Positions 36,183-46,664 of a DNA stretch of 64,000 nucleotides are shown here, piece after piece (position 1 is the first letter of the stretch; each line of letters begins with the position of its first letter). Where the stretch lies: positions 62,001 to 126,000 of the forward strand of contig NZ_VIQO01000010.1 in the NCBI RefSeq assembly GCF_007483665.1, read 5' to 3'. A model generated the notes under the pieces. The model had not been told where the DNA came from. It saw only the letters and a program-made list of their open reading frames with translations, and made no database searches. The position numbers and the translations under genes were made by a program. Source of the stretch: Catellatospora sichuanensis (GTDB taxonomy: Bacteria; Actinomycetota; Actinomycetes; Mycobacteriales; Micromonosporaceae).

Positions 36183-37433
36183 ATGCGCATCCGTACCGCG
36201 GGTGTGATCGCCGCCGCCGGGCTGCTGATGCTCGGTGTCGCGGCTTGCGGCGGAACCAACGAGCCGGCCGCCACCCCCAGCAAGGACAAGGGCAACGGCA
36301 AGCTCGTGCTGTGGACCGACCCGACGCGTGCTCCCGTCCTCAAGCCGTTCGCCGAGGCGTTCGGCAAGGAGAACGGCGTGACGGTCGAGGTCAAGGAGAT
36401 CAGCGAGAACCAGCAGCAGACCTTCATCACCGCCTCGCAGCAGGGCAGCGGCCCGGACATCATGGTCGGCGCGCACGACTGGATCGGCAACATGGTGCAG
36501 AACGGCGCCATCGACCCGGTGCAGCTGACCGCTGACCAGAAGGCCGCCTTCCACCCGAACGCGATCAAGGCCGTGACCTTCAACGGGCAGATCTACGGCG
36601 CGCCGTACGCGATGGAGAACGTGGCCCTGATCCGCAACACGGATCTGGTGCCCACCGCGCCCGCCACGATCGAGGACCTGATCAAGGCCGGCAAGGACCT
36701 CAAGGCCGCCAAGAAGGTCCAGGAGATCCTCTGCGTGCCGTTCGGTGCGGCCGGCGACGTGTACCACACGTACCCGCTGTTCTCGGCGGCCGGCGGCTCG
36801 CTGTTCGGCACCACCGCCTCCGGTGACCCGGACCCGTCCAAGGTCACGGTGAACACCCCCGAGTCGATCGCCGCGCTGGAGAAGATGAAGGCGCTCGGCG
36901 AGAAGGGCGAGGGCGCGATCAAGACCTCGATCGGCAACGAGAACGGCATCCCCAGCTTCGTGCAGAAGAAGTGCGCGTTCCTGATCTCCGGCCCGTGGTC
37001 GATGAACGACGTCAAGAAGGCCGGCTTCGGCTTCGACATCAGCGCGGTCCCCGGCTTCGCGGCCGGTGGCCAGGCCAAGCCGTTCCTCGGCGTGCAGGCG
37101 TTCTACGTCGCGGCCAAGGGCAAGAGCAAGGTGCTGGCCCAGGAGTTCGTGGCCAACTACGTCACCAACAAGGACGTGGCCCTGGCGCTGTACAAGGCCG
37201 ACCCGCGCCCCGCGGCGCTGACCGCGGCCGCCGACGCCGTGAAGGCGCTGGACCCGAACGCGGAGAAGTTCGTGCAGGCCGGCGCCAACGGCATCCCGAT
37301 GCCGGCCATCCCGGCCATGGGCGCGATCTGGGGCCCGATGGCCAACGCCGAGGTGGCGGTGGTCAAGGGCGGCGACGCCAAGACCGCGGCCGAGGCCGCA
37401 GCCAAGGCCATCACCGCCGAGATCAACAAGTAG
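36183..37433 (+). CDS. malE: Maltose/maltooligosaccharide ABC transporter substrate-binding lipoprotein
   Basis: Extracellular sugar-binding lipoprotein of 416 residues. The signal peptide ends in the lipobox L-G-V-A-A-C-G-G near 20-26, and the mature part is a type I solute-binding fold (L-V-L-W-T-D-P-T-R, then A-H-D-W-I-G-N and S-G-P-W-S-M-N-D). GAAGGAG lies 5 bases before ATG 36183. malF follows 9 bases after its stop. No ATPase gene is nearby; in Streptomyces such importers share the MsiK ATPase encoded elsewhere. Confidence 0.94.
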   Translation: MRIRTAGVIAAAGLLMLGVAACGGTNEPAATPSKDKGNGKLVLWTDPTRAPVLKPFAEAFGKENGVTVEVKEISENQQQTFITASQQGSGPDIMVGAHDWIGNMVQNGAIDPVQLTADQKAAFHPNAIKAVTFNGQIYGAPYAMENVALIRNTDLVPTAPATIEDLIKAGKDLKAAKKVQEILCVPFGAAGDVYHTYPLFSAAGGSLFGTTASGDPDPSKVTVNTPESIAALEKMKALGEKGEGAIKTSIGNENGIPSFVQKKCAFLISGPWSMNDVKKAGFGFDISAVPGFAAGGQAKPFLGVQAFYVAAKGKSKVLAQEFVANYVTNKDVALALYKADPRPAALTAAADAVKALDPNAEKFVQAGANGIPMPAIPAMGAIWGPMANAEVAVVKGGDAKTAAEAAAKAITAEINK

Positions 37434-37442
37434 TCCTGCCTC

Positions 37443-39083
37443 ATGACCACTGAGGTGACGGGTGCGGGGAGCGCGAGCTCCCCGCACCCGGGGCCGTCCG
37501 GGCAGGCCCCCGACCAGCGCTCCCGGGGTGGGCGTCGCGGCGACGCGGAGCAGGTCCGCCGCACCCGCGAGCTGTCCACCGGCTTCATCGTGTCGCGTAT
37601 CGCGGTGCTGGGCATCGTCGCCGCACTGCTGATCTACGCGCTCCCGCCGCTGATCCAGACCGAGGCCTGGACGGCCCTGGTCGTCGTCGGCGTGGTCACG
37701 GCGCTCGTCGCCTACCTCTACCTGACCCCGCGCCACATCCCGGCGAAGTACCTGGTGCCGGGCACGATCTTCCTGATCGCCTTCGCCATCGTGCCAATCG
37801 TGCTGACCTTCGTCACCGCCTTCACCAACTTCGGCGACGGGCACCGGGGCACCAAGGAAGAGGCGATCCGGGCCATCGAGACCAGCTCGGTGACCCAGGT
37901 GCCGGGCTCGCCGGAGTACTACCTGACCATCGCCGAGCGCGACGGCGAGATGGTGTTCCTGCTGGTCGACCCGGCCACCAAGGCCGTACAGGCGGGCACC
38001 GCCGCGGGCCTGACCCCGGTCGACGGGGCCGAGGTGTCGCTGACGGGCAAGGTGCTGACCGCCGCCGGGTACACCGTGATTCCGACCGCGCAGGCGGCCG
38101 AGCGCGATGCGGAGATCGCGGCGTTCTCGGTGCCGACCCCGGGTGGCGCGGTCAAGGCCACCGGCCTGAGCCGGGCCTTCGAGGGCAAGGCGGACAAGTC
38201 CTACGACGCGGCCTGCGACTGCGTCACCAGCCCCAGCGGCGGCAGGTGGGTCGCGGACGAGGTCGAGGGCTACTTCGTCGACGCCGAGGGCAAGCACCTC
38301 GACCAGGGCTGGAAGGTCGACGTCGGGTTCGCCAACTTCACCAAGGCGCTGACCGACCCGACCATCTCCGGGCACTTCCTCAACGTGCTGATCTGGAACT
38401 TCGTCTTCGCGCTCAGCGCGGTCGCGACGACGTTCGCGCTCGGCATGATCGTGGCGCTGGCGCTGCACTCGCCCCGGGTGCGCGGCACGAAGTTCTACCG
38501 GATCCTGCTGATCCTGCCGTACGCCATGCCGGGTTTCGCCATGCTGCTGATCTGGCGGGACATGTTCAACACCGACTTCGGGCTGATCAGCAAGCTGTTC
38601 GGGGTGCACGACTGGCTGGGCACGCCGACCACGGCACGGCTCGGGCTCATCGTGATCAACCTGTGGATGGGCTTCCCGTACATGTTCCTGGTGATCACGG
38701 GTGCGCTGCAGGCCGTGCCGCGGGAGCTGACCGATGCGGCCCGCATCGACGGCGCGTCCGCGTGGGCCGGGTTCCGGCGGGTCACCCTGCCGCTGGTGCT
38801 GGTGGCGCTGACCCCGCTGCTGATCTCCTCGTTCGGCTTCAACTTCAACAACTTCAACAACATCAAGCTGGTCACGAACGGCGGCCCGTACGCGATCGAC
38901 AACAGCACCGTCGGCGCGACCGACCTGCTGATCAGCTACACGTACCGGGTCGCGGGCTTCGACTCCGGCGTGGCCGACTTCGGCTTCGCCGCGGCCATCT
39001 CGGTGTTCATCTTCGCGATCGTGGCCACGGTCTCCACTGTGGCGTTCTGGCGCAGCCGGGCGCAGGAGGAGGTGTACTCGTGA
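37443..39083 (+). CDS. malF: Maltose ABC transporter permease MalF
   Basis: A 546-residue permease. The first 50 residues are a polar tail; about three helices follow (50-145), then a large extracytoplasmic domain (about 150-315, the MalF P2-like loop), then the core helices with the EAA loop D-A-A-R-I-D-G-A-S-A-W near 440 that contacts the ATPase. The length and P2 loop fit MalF rather than the shorter UgpA type. Its stop overlaps malG (GTGA). Confidence 0.94.
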   Translation: MTTEVTGAGSASSPHPGPSGQAPDQRSRGGRRGDAEQVRRTRELSTGFIVSRIAVLGIVAALLIYALPPLIQTEAWTALVVVGVVTALVAYLYLTPRHIPAKYLVPGTIFLIAFAIVPIVLTFVTAFTNFGDGHRGTKEEAIRAIETSSVTQVPGSPEYYLTIAERDGEMVFLLVDPATKAVQAGTAAGLTPVDGAEVSLTGKVLTAAGYTVIPTAQAAERDAEIAAFSVPTPGGAVKATGLSRAFEGKADKSYDAACDCVTSPSGGRWVADEVEGYFVDAEGKHLDQGWKVDVGFANFTKALTDPTISGHFLNVLIWNFVFALSAVATTFALGMIVALALHSPRVRGTKFYRILLILPYAMPGFAMLLIWRDMFNTDFGLISKLFGVHDWLGTPTTARLGLIVINLWMGFPYMFLVITGALQAVPRELTDAARIDGASAWAGFRRVTLPLVLVALTPLLISSFGFNFNNFNNIKLVTNGGPYAIDNSTVGATDLLISYTYRVAGFDSGVADFGFAAAISVFIFAIVATVSTVAFWRSRAQEEVYS

Positions 39084-39928
39084 TCAAGTGGCTCAGAGAC
39101 GTCGGCTGGCGCTACGCGGTGGTGCTGGTGGTATGCGCGTTCGCGCTGTTCCCGGTGGTGTTCGTGGTGTCCGCCGCGATCAACCCGCTGGGCACGCTCG
39201 GCTCCACCGGGCTCATCCCGGAGGGTGCCAGCCTGAAGAACTTCGTCGACCTGCTGACCGGTGACCACCCGTTCACCAAGTGGTTCCTGAACTCGGTGAT
39301 CATCGCGCTGATCTCGGCCTTCGCGGGTCTGCTGATCAGCGTGGCGGCGGCGTACGCCTTCAGCCGGATGCGGTTCCGGGGCCGCCGGGTGGGCCTGCTG
39401 TCCATCCTGCTCATCCAGATGTTCCCGCAGTTCCTGGCGATCGTGGCCATCTTCATCGTGTTCACCGAGGTCACCGAGCTGTACCCGGCGTTCGGCTTCA
39501 ACAAGCCGTGGGGTCTGCTGGTGCTGTACCTGGGCGGCGCGCTGGGCGTGAACACGTACCTGATGAAGGGTTACCTGGACACGGTGCCCAAGGAGATCGA
39601 CGAGTCGGCCACCATGGACGGCGCGTCGCATGTGCAGACCTTCTTCCGCATCATCCTGCCGCTGGTCGGCCCGGTGCTCGCGGTGACGGCGATGCTCTCC
39701 TTCATCGGCACCATCAACGAGTTCCTCATCGCCAACGTCTTCCTCCGCGACACCGAGGCCAAAACCCTGGCCGTCGGCATGTACGGCATGTTGACCGACA
39801 AACGCGACGCCAACTTCGGCATGTTCGCCGCCGCCACCCTCCTGACGGCGATCCCCACCGTCAGCCTCTTCCTCTGGCTCCAGAAGTACATCGTCAGCGG
39901 CCTGACCGCCGGCGCAGTCAAGGGCTGA
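39080..39928 (+). CDS. malG: Maltose ABC transporter permease MalG
   Basis: A 282-residue permease with six predicted helices and the EAA loop E-I-D-E-S-A-T-M-D-G-A-S near 175. The GTG at 39080 overlaps the malF stop by 4 bases and has GGAGGAGG just upstream. It pairs with MalF to form the membrane channel. Confidence 0.95.
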   Translation: MIKWLRDVGWRYAVVLVVCAFALFPVVFVVSAAINPLGTLGSTGLIPEGASLKNFVDLLTGDHPFTKWFLNSVIIALISAFAGLLISVAAAYAFSRMRFRGRRVGLLSILLIQMFPQFLAIVAIFIVFTEVTELYPAFGFNKPWGLLVLYLGGALGVNTYLMKGYLDTVPKEIDESATMDGASHVQTFFRIILPLVGPVLAVTAMLSFIGTINEFLIANVFLRDTEAKTLAVGMYGMLTDKRDANFGMFAAATLLTAIPTVSLFLWLQKYIVSGLTAGAVKG

Positions 39929-39934
39929 CCTTCC

Positions 39935-40005
39935 GCCGCGTTGATCATGAACTTATGGCACGGCTCGACGGTGTGTCGCTGCCACAACTTCATGATCAAC
40001 GCGGC
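39935..40005. repeat. Long near-perfect palindrome after malG
   Basis: Arms 39935-39960 and 39980-40005 pair over 26 bases with two mismatches and a 19-base loop. The arm contains GCCGCGTTGATCATGAACTT. It starts 6 bases after the malG stop and may end the malEFG transcript. A 13-base piece of the arm, TAAGTTCATGATC, recurs inside rlmA near 52674. Confidence 0.8.
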
Positions 40006-40109
40006 GAGGTGGGGCAGCAGGAACAGCAGTGTCGCGACCTCGGGTTCCGGTGAACGGGACTGCGGGCTGAAACGTCGACATCCTCTGAAAACGGAAGGAT
40101 GGCGCGACA

Positions 40110-41939
40110 ATGCGTCTCATCGAACAGCCGCATCATGACGGCTCTGCCCTGTACGTCTCGGACGGCGCACCGGCGCTGGGTGACGTGGTCACCGTGTGGG
40201 TGCGGGTGCCTGCGGCGGCCGGAGTGGAAGCGGTGCACCTGCGGAGCACGCCGGACGGGGAGCCGTGGTTCGTGGCGGCCGAGGTCGATCCGGATCGGAC
40301 CGGCTCGGCGGTCGGTGGCTACGGCGCGACCGACGTCTGGTGGCGGGCCGCGCTCACCGTGCGCAATCCGGTGACGAACTACCGTTTCCACCTGCGCACC
40401 GCTGCCGGTGACACGTACTGGCTGACCGCGGGCGGGGTGGTCGGGCACGAACTGCCCGACGACACCGATTTCCGGGCCGTCGCCTACGACGCGCCCCCGG
40501 CCTGGTCCGCGGACGCCGTGCTGTACCAGATCTTCCCGGACCGTTTCGCCCGCTCGGCGCACGCGAAGCCAATGGCGGAAGCGGACCTGCCGGACTGGGC
40601 GCTGCCCCGCGACTGGGACCGTGACGAGGTCATCGGGCAGGGTCCGGGCACCGCCGAGCAGCTCTTCGGCGGCGACCTGGACGGCATCACGGAGCACCTG
40701 GACCACATCCAGGCGCTGGGCGTGAACACCGTCTACCTGACCCCGGTCTTCCCGGCCCGGTCCAACCACCGCTACGACGCGTCCACCTTCGACCAGGTGG
40801 ATCCGCTGCTGGGCGGGGACGCGGCGCTGGCCCGGCTGGCCGAGGCCGTACATGCGCGCGGCATGCGGCTGATCGGCGACATCACTTCCAACCATTGCGG
40901 CGACGCCCATGAGTGGTTCACCCGCGCCTCGTCCGATGTGGATTCTGCCGAGCGCGAGATGTTCTATTTCGACGCAGACACCGGTGACTACGAGGCCTGG
41001 TGCGGGGTGAAGAGCCTGCCCAAACTCAACTGGGCGAGCCCGCTGGTGCGGCAGCGGATGACCGCCGTGCTGCGGCGCTGGCTCGCGCACTTCGACGGCT
41101 GGCGGGTGGACGTGGCCAACATGACCGGCCGCCGTGCCGCGCAGGACGACGCCCACGAGGTGGCCGCGCTGATCCGGCGGGCCCTGCCCGCCGACGCGAT
41201 GCTGGTCGGCGAGCACATGCACGACGCGACCGGCGACCTGGATCGCGACGGCTGGCACGGGGCCATGAACTATCTCGGGTTCACCCGCCCGGTCTGGGCC
41301 TGGCTGCGCGGTGACGCGCCCGGCTTCGCCAACTTCTTCGGCACGCCGGGCGATGTGCCGAGCCGGGACGGGGCGGCCGTGCACGCCACCATGCGGGCGT
41401 TCGCGGCGCGGGTGTCCTGGCGGTCGCTGGTCCACTCGTGGAACATCCTCGACTCGCACGACTCGGCCCGCATCCGCACCGTCACCGGATCGGCGGCGCG
41501 GCACCTGGTCGCGCTGGGCATGCAGGTCACGCTGCCGGGAACCCCGATGGTGTACGCCGGCAGCGAGTTCGGCCTGACCGGCTGGAACGGCGAGAACGCG
41601 CGCACCCCGATGCCGTGGAAGCGCGACCGCGACGAGCAGACACTCGGGGCGTACCGGGAGTTGCTGGCGTTGCGGGCCGCGGAGCCCGCGCTGCGCCACG
41701 GCGGGCTGCGCTGGCTGCATGTGACCAGCGATACCATGGTCTACCTGCGGGAATTCGAGCAGAATGCACTTCTGGTGGCAGCTTCGCGGGCGGCCGGTGA
41801 GGACTTCTCACTCGCCCTGGGCGCGCGGGCTGTCGGCGTCTTCGCTGCTACGGACCTTGAACCGGACGGCATGGGTCGGTTGACCCTGCCGGGTGACGGT
41901 CCGGGACTGCGCGTCTGGCGCCTGGAGCCACCCCGCTGA
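40110..41939 (+). CDS. GH13 alpha-amylase family enzyme (neopullulanase/cyclomaltodextrinase-like)
   Basis: A 609-residue intracellular enzyme with an N-terminal beta-sandwich (about 1-120, W-V-R-V-P-A-A-A and N-Y-R-F-H-L-R) typical of the neopullulanase/CDase group, then the catalytic barrel starting V-L-Y-Q-I-F-P-D-R-F. GH13 regions: I D-I-T-S-N-H-C-G-D, II G-W-R-V-D-V-A-N with the nucleophile, III L-V-G-E-H with the acid/base Glu, IV L-D-S-H-D. No signal peptide. It follows malEFG and should act on imported maltodextrins or cyclodextrins. Confidence 0.94.
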   Translation: MRLIEQPHHDGSALYVSDGAPALGDVVTVWVRVPAAAGVEAVHLRSTPDGEPWFVAAEVDPDRTGSAVGGYGATDVWWRAALTVRNPVTNYRFHLRTAAGDTYWLTAGGVVGHELPDDTDFRAVAYDAPPAWSADAVLYQIFPDRFARSAHAKPMAEADLPDWALPRDWDRDEVIGQGPGTAEQLFGGDLDGITEHLDHIQALGVNTVYLTPVFPARSNHRYDASTFDQVDPLLGGDAALARLAEAVHARGMRLIGDITSNHCGDAHEWFTRASSDVDSAEREMFYFDADTGDYEAWCGVKSLPKLNWASPLVRQRMTAVLRRWLAHFDGWRVDVANMTGRRAAQDDAHEVAALIRRALPADAMLVGEHMHDATGDLDRDGWHGAMNYLGFTRPVWAWLRGDAPGFANFFGTPGDVPSRDGAAVHATMRAFAARVSWRSLVHSWNILDSHDSARIRTVTGSAARHLVALGMQVTLPGTPMVYAGSEFGLTGWNGENARTPMPWKRDRDEQTLGAYRELLALRAAEPALRHGGLRWLHVTSDTMVYLREFEQNALLVAASRAAGEDFSLALGARAVGVFAATDLEPDGMGRLTLPGDGPGLRVWRLEPPR

Positions 41940-42100
41940 CAGGCGGTGGCGGCACGCGGTTCGACCCCGTGTGCCGCCACTTGCCGTAAACGTGTCGACA
42001 CGCCGTGTGATCGTGAGAAATTCACATGATCGCCTGGTGGTATGTCCTTTTCGGGCGTGTCGCCCCCGCGACTCACGCAAGATCGCATGAACCGGGGTCT

Positions 42101-42106
42101 TACGCT
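42101..42106 (+). promoter_or_regulatory. -10 element, leaderless type
   Basis: TACGCT is 7 bases before the GTG at 42114. This decides between that GTG and in-frame ATGs further upstream. Confidence 0.55.
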
Positions 42107-42113
42107 GACGCCC

Positions 42114-42962
42114 GTGCCCAAGCCGCCGCTGCGCCCCGAAGCGCTCGCCCGCCGGATCTTCCGGGGAGCCGACGCGCTGGAGTCCGGTCTGCTCACCCGC
42201 GCCCAGCTGCGCAGCTCCGCCTGGCGGCCGCTGTTCCGCGGGGTGTACGCCGACCGCGACCTGACCATCACCCACCGGCTGCGCTGCCTGGCCGTCAGCG
42301 ACTTCCTGCTGCCCGAGGACGGAGTCGTCGCCGGCCGCTCGGCCGCCAGCCTGTACGGCGCACCGTACGGGGCGGACGAGGCGGTGGAGATCCTCACCCC
42401 GGGCCGGTTCGGGCCGATGGCGGGCATCGTGGTGCACCGGGGGCCGGTGCCGGAGAAGGACGTGACCCGGCGGGTCGACGGCATCCGGGTCACCACGCCG
42501 CAGCGCACCGGCTGGGACCTGGCCCGCTGGCTCGACGTGGTGGAGGCGACGGCGCTGCTCGACGTCATGGTCGCCCGGGGTGCGGTGAGCGTCGGCGCGC
42601 TGACGGAGTACGCCCAGGCCCGGATCGGCAAGCCCGGCTGGGGGCGGCTGCTGAAGGCGGCGCAGCTGGTCGACCCGGCCGCGCGGGGGCCGCACGAGAG
42701 CCGGGTACGGGTGCGGCTGGCGCTGGCCGGGTTGCCGGCCCCGGTGGTGAAGTACGTGCTGGCCCGGGACGGGGAGCCCGCGGTGCGGCTCGACCTGGCC
42801 TGGCCGGACCACCGGCTGGCCGTGGACTGCGCGGAGGTCCCCGCGCCCCCGCTCGGCGCTGACTGGCTGGTGCTGCCCGCCGGTCCGCAACTGGTGGCCG
42901 ACGGCTACGACCCCCTGGTCCGCGACGTCAGGGCCGCCCTGCGCGCCCGCCGCCCGCGCTGA
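42114..42962 (+). CDS. AbiEi-antitoxin-like / DUF559-related protein
   Basis: A 282-residue protein of a type common in actinobacteria. Residues 20-95 resemble the winged-helix N-terminal domain of AbiEi antitoxins (S-G-L-L-T-R-A-Q-L-R-S-S-A-W-R-P-L-F-R-G), with G-R-S-A-A-S-L-Y-G and a V-T-T-P-Q-R-T-G-W-D-L-A-R segment. The C-terminus starts like the Vsr-type DUF559 nuclease (R-L-D-L-A-W-P-D-H-R-L-A-V-D) but then lacks the usual E-Y-D/E-G and downstream motifs, so it is probably not an active nuclease. No AbiEii toxin gene is adjacent. The GTG start follows from the TACGCT element. Confidence 0.75.
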   Translation: MPKPPLRPEALARRIFRGADALESGLLTRAQLRSSAWRPLFRGVYADRDLTITHRLRCLAVSDFLLPEDGVVAGRSAASLYGAPYGADEAVEILTPGRFGPMAGIVVHRGPVPEKDVTRRVDGIRVTTPQRTGWDLARWLDVVEATALLDVMVARGAVSVGALTEYAQARIGKPGWGRLLKAAQLVDPAARGPHESRVRVRLALAGLPAPVVKYVLARDGEPAVRLDLAWPDHRLAVDCAEVPAPPLGADWLVLPAGPQLVADGYDPLVRDVRAALRARRPR

Positions 42963-42968
42963 CGACGA

Positions 42969-43033
42969 AAGATCGCTGTTTCGTGTCTGGATCTGTGGTC
43001 TGACCACAGCTTTCGACACGAAACAGCGATCTT
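42969..43033. repeat. Long palindrome with nested hairpin, family D copy 1
   Basis: Perfect 19-base arms (42969-42987 and 43015-43033) enclosing a second hairpin TGTGGTC/GACCACA. The arm core GATCGCTGTTTCGTG recurs with one change at 51891-51951. It lies between convergent genes. Confidence 0.85.
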
Positions 43034-43071
43034 GAAACCGCTCGCACGGCCGCGGGTCGCGCGGCCTTCGG

Positions 43072-43428
43072 TCAGCGCCAGAAGACGGCGACGGCGGCGT
43101 TGACCAGGGTGAGGCCGATGATGGCCAGGAAGTGGCCCTTGTTGACCGTCTCACGCTTCTTGAGGTACGGGATCAGCACCATGATGAAGATCATGATGGC
43201 GATGACGCCCTTGACCGCCAGCTTGACCGGGTCGGGCTGGATCTCGCGGCCCAGCGGCGCGGCCAGCGCGACGCCGGTGACCACCTGGATGACCGCGCCC
43301 CACAGCATGACGGCGTTGATGTAGATGCGTCCCGTGTAGTACTGCACCAGCGCGCCGCCCAACAGCAGGGCGAAGCCGACCAGGTGCGCGTACCGCAGGA
43401 TCAGTCGTACTGCTTCCATTGCGTCCAC
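43072..43428 (-). CDS. Small four-helix integral membrane protein
   Basis: A 118-residue membrane protein with four predicted helices (about 8-27, 36-55, 65-83 and 96-115), ending in V-F-W-R. The GTG at 43428 has TACCCT 8 bases upstream; ATG 43419 (M-E-A-V-R-L) is three codons in. No family with known function is recognised; conserved Arg and His near the first helix (R-Y-A-H-L-V-G) are notable. Confidence 0.75.
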   Translation of the reverse strand: MDAMEAVRLILRYAHLVGFALLLGGALVQYYTGRIYINAVMLWGAVIQVVTGVALAAPLGREIQPDPVKLAVKGVIAIMIFIMVLIPYLKKRETVNKGHFLAIIGLTLVNAAVAVFWR

Positions 43429-43729
43429 GATCGCCGAGGGTACGCGAGCAGGTGTCGCCGACATCACGCCCCAGTCCCAACCAGGCATGGACCTGAAAGA
43501 ATGCCCGGTTCGTGCCCTGCTGCGCAGTTACCGGGGCCTATTGTCGACGCTGCTTCGTGATTCTTTACACGTCCTGGTCACGCGGGGGTAACGACCGTTC
43601 AACAACCCTGCACGATTGTCGTTCGAACGGCGACGTGAAGGATATGTTGCTGGACGAGGTTCACCGTGCCGCCATCTGCACACAGGTGGAAAGACCATGC
43701 GCGGTGTCTTTATGGGAGAGGAGACCGTC
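43429..43729. other. Divergent promoter region before the nucleoside transport locus
   Basis: About 300 bases. AGGGTA at 43437-43442 (TACCCT on the minus strand) serves the small membrane protein gene. A perfect CGTTCGAACG palindrome at 43620-43629 could be an operator for the BMP gene. A clear -35/-10 pair for the BMP gene was not found. Confidence 0.45.
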
Positions 43730-44818
43730 TTGCGCCCTGTGCGTGGGATGAAGATTGTCGCGCTTGTCGCGTCTGCGGGCCTCGCGTTCGCCGCAGCCGC
43801 CTGTGCCAAGCCGACCGAGGAAACGCCGGGCACCGGCACCAGCGCCGCTGCGAAGTTCAGCGCGTGCATGGTGACCGACACCGGCGGTATCGACGACCAC
43901 TCGTTCAATGCCTCGTCCTGGGCGGGCCTGCAGGCCGCCAAGGCCGCGAACCCGGCGATCGACCCGAGCTACACCGCGTCGACGGCCATGGCCGACTACG
44001 ACCCCAACCTGGCCAACTCGGTCACCAAGGGTTGCAAGTACATCCAGGCTGTCGGTGGTCTGATGGGTGACGCGACCAAGAAGGCCGCGACCGCCAACCC
44101 GACCGTTCAGTTCTCGATCGTCGACGCCGACAACCTCGGCCTGGCGAACGTGTACCCGATCCAGTTCCAGACCCAGCAGGCGGCGTACCTCGCCGGCTAC
44201 CTGGCGGCGGGCTACTCGAAGTCGGGCAAGGTCGGCACCTACGGCGGCATGAAGATCCCGCCGGTGACGATCTTCATGGACGGCTTCGCCGACGGTGTGG
44301 CCGCCTACAACAAGGCCAAGGGCAAGAACGTCCAGGTGCTCGGCTGGGACAAGGCCAAGCAGGACGGTCTGTTCAACAGCGGCAACGACGCCTTCGTCAG
44401 CCAGGACCAGGGCAAGCAGAAGTCCGACGCGCTGGCCGCGCAGGGCGCTGACGTGATCTTCCCGGTCGCGGGTGGCTCGGGCCTCGGTTCCGCCGCCAAC
44501 GCGGGCAACAAGTTCGTCGTGATCTGGGTCGACGCCGACGGCTTCGACACCACCAAGTACGGCAACGTCATGCTGACCACGGTCGTCAAGAACTCGACCG
44601 ACGGTGTGAAGGAGGCCGCGACCAAGGCCGCCGGCACCCCGGGCACCCTGCTGACCGGCGGCTTCATGGGCACGCTGGCCAACAACGGCGTCTCGCTGGC
44701 CCCGTACCACGACTTCGACAGCAAGATCGACCCGGCTCTCAAGGCCGAGGTCGAGACGCTGAAGCAGGACATCATCTCCGGCAAGATCGTGGTTGAGTCC
44801 CCGGCCCAGCCGAAGTGA
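43730..44818 (+). CDS. BMP family nucleoside-binding lipoprotein
   Basis: A 362-residue lipoprotein of the Bmp/PnrA/Med family, which binds purine and other nucleosides for ABC import. The signal peptide has lipobox F-A-A-A-A-C near 20-25. Family text: V-T-D-T-G-G-I-D-D-H-S-F-N, Y-L-A-G-Y-L-A-A-G-Y, and V-I-F-P-V-A-G-G-S-G. The start is a TTG at 43730 preceded by GGGAGAGGAG at a 6-base spacing; an ATG at 43697 would lengthen the signal peptide and has no such site. It is followed by a terminator hairpin, then the ATPase gene. Confidence 0.93.
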   Translation: MRPVRGMKIVALVASAGLAFAAAACAKPTEETPGTGTSAAAKFSACMVTDTGGIDDHSFNASSWAGLQAAKAANPAIDPSYTASTAMADYDPNLANSVTKGCKYIQAVGGLMGDATKKAATANPTVQFSIVDADNLGLANVYPIQFQTQQAAYLAGYLAAGYSKSGKVGTYGGMKIPPVTIFMDGFADGVAAYNKAKGKNVQVLGWDKAKQDGLFNSGNDAFVSQDQGKQKSDALAAQGADVIFPVAGGSGLGSAANAGNKFVVIWVDADGFDTTKYGNVMLTTVVKNSTDGVKEAATKAAGTPGTLLTGGFMGTLANNGVSLAPYHDFDSKIDPALKAEVETLKQDIISGKIVVESPAQPK

Positions 44819-44829
44819 CACCCGGTCGT

Positions 44830-44858
44830 CCTCTCCGGTGAGATCATCACCGGAGAGG
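44830..44858 (+). terminator. Hairpin after the BMP gene
   Basis: Perfect 12-base stem CCTCTCCGGTGA/TCACCGGAGAGG with loop GATCA, 11 bases after the stop. It probably makes the binding-protein mRNA more abundant than the downstream transporter mRNA, a common arrangement. Confidence 0.8.
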
Positions 44859-44981
44859 GCGGCCTCGCTTTCCTCAACCGGCCGCTGTCCCCGCCACGGA
44901 ATCCGTGGTCGAGATGGCGGCCGGACCGGTTGAAGCTCAGTGCGGACCGGGGAGTGCGCTCCCCCCGGGGCCGCCCACATA

Positions 44982-46660
<1,679 letters not shown>

Positions 46661-46664
<4 letters not shown>

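Noticed and set aside
37443-39083. A frameshift in malF because of the long loop before the core helices
   Set aside because: The frame is continuous, codon use is even, and a large extracytoplasmic loop is normal for MalF.
42114-42962. A type IV abortive-infection toxin-antitoxin pair
   Set aside because: Only an AbiEi-like protein is present; neighbours are a GH13 enzyme and a small membrane protein on the other strand, with no AbiEii nucleotidyltransferase.
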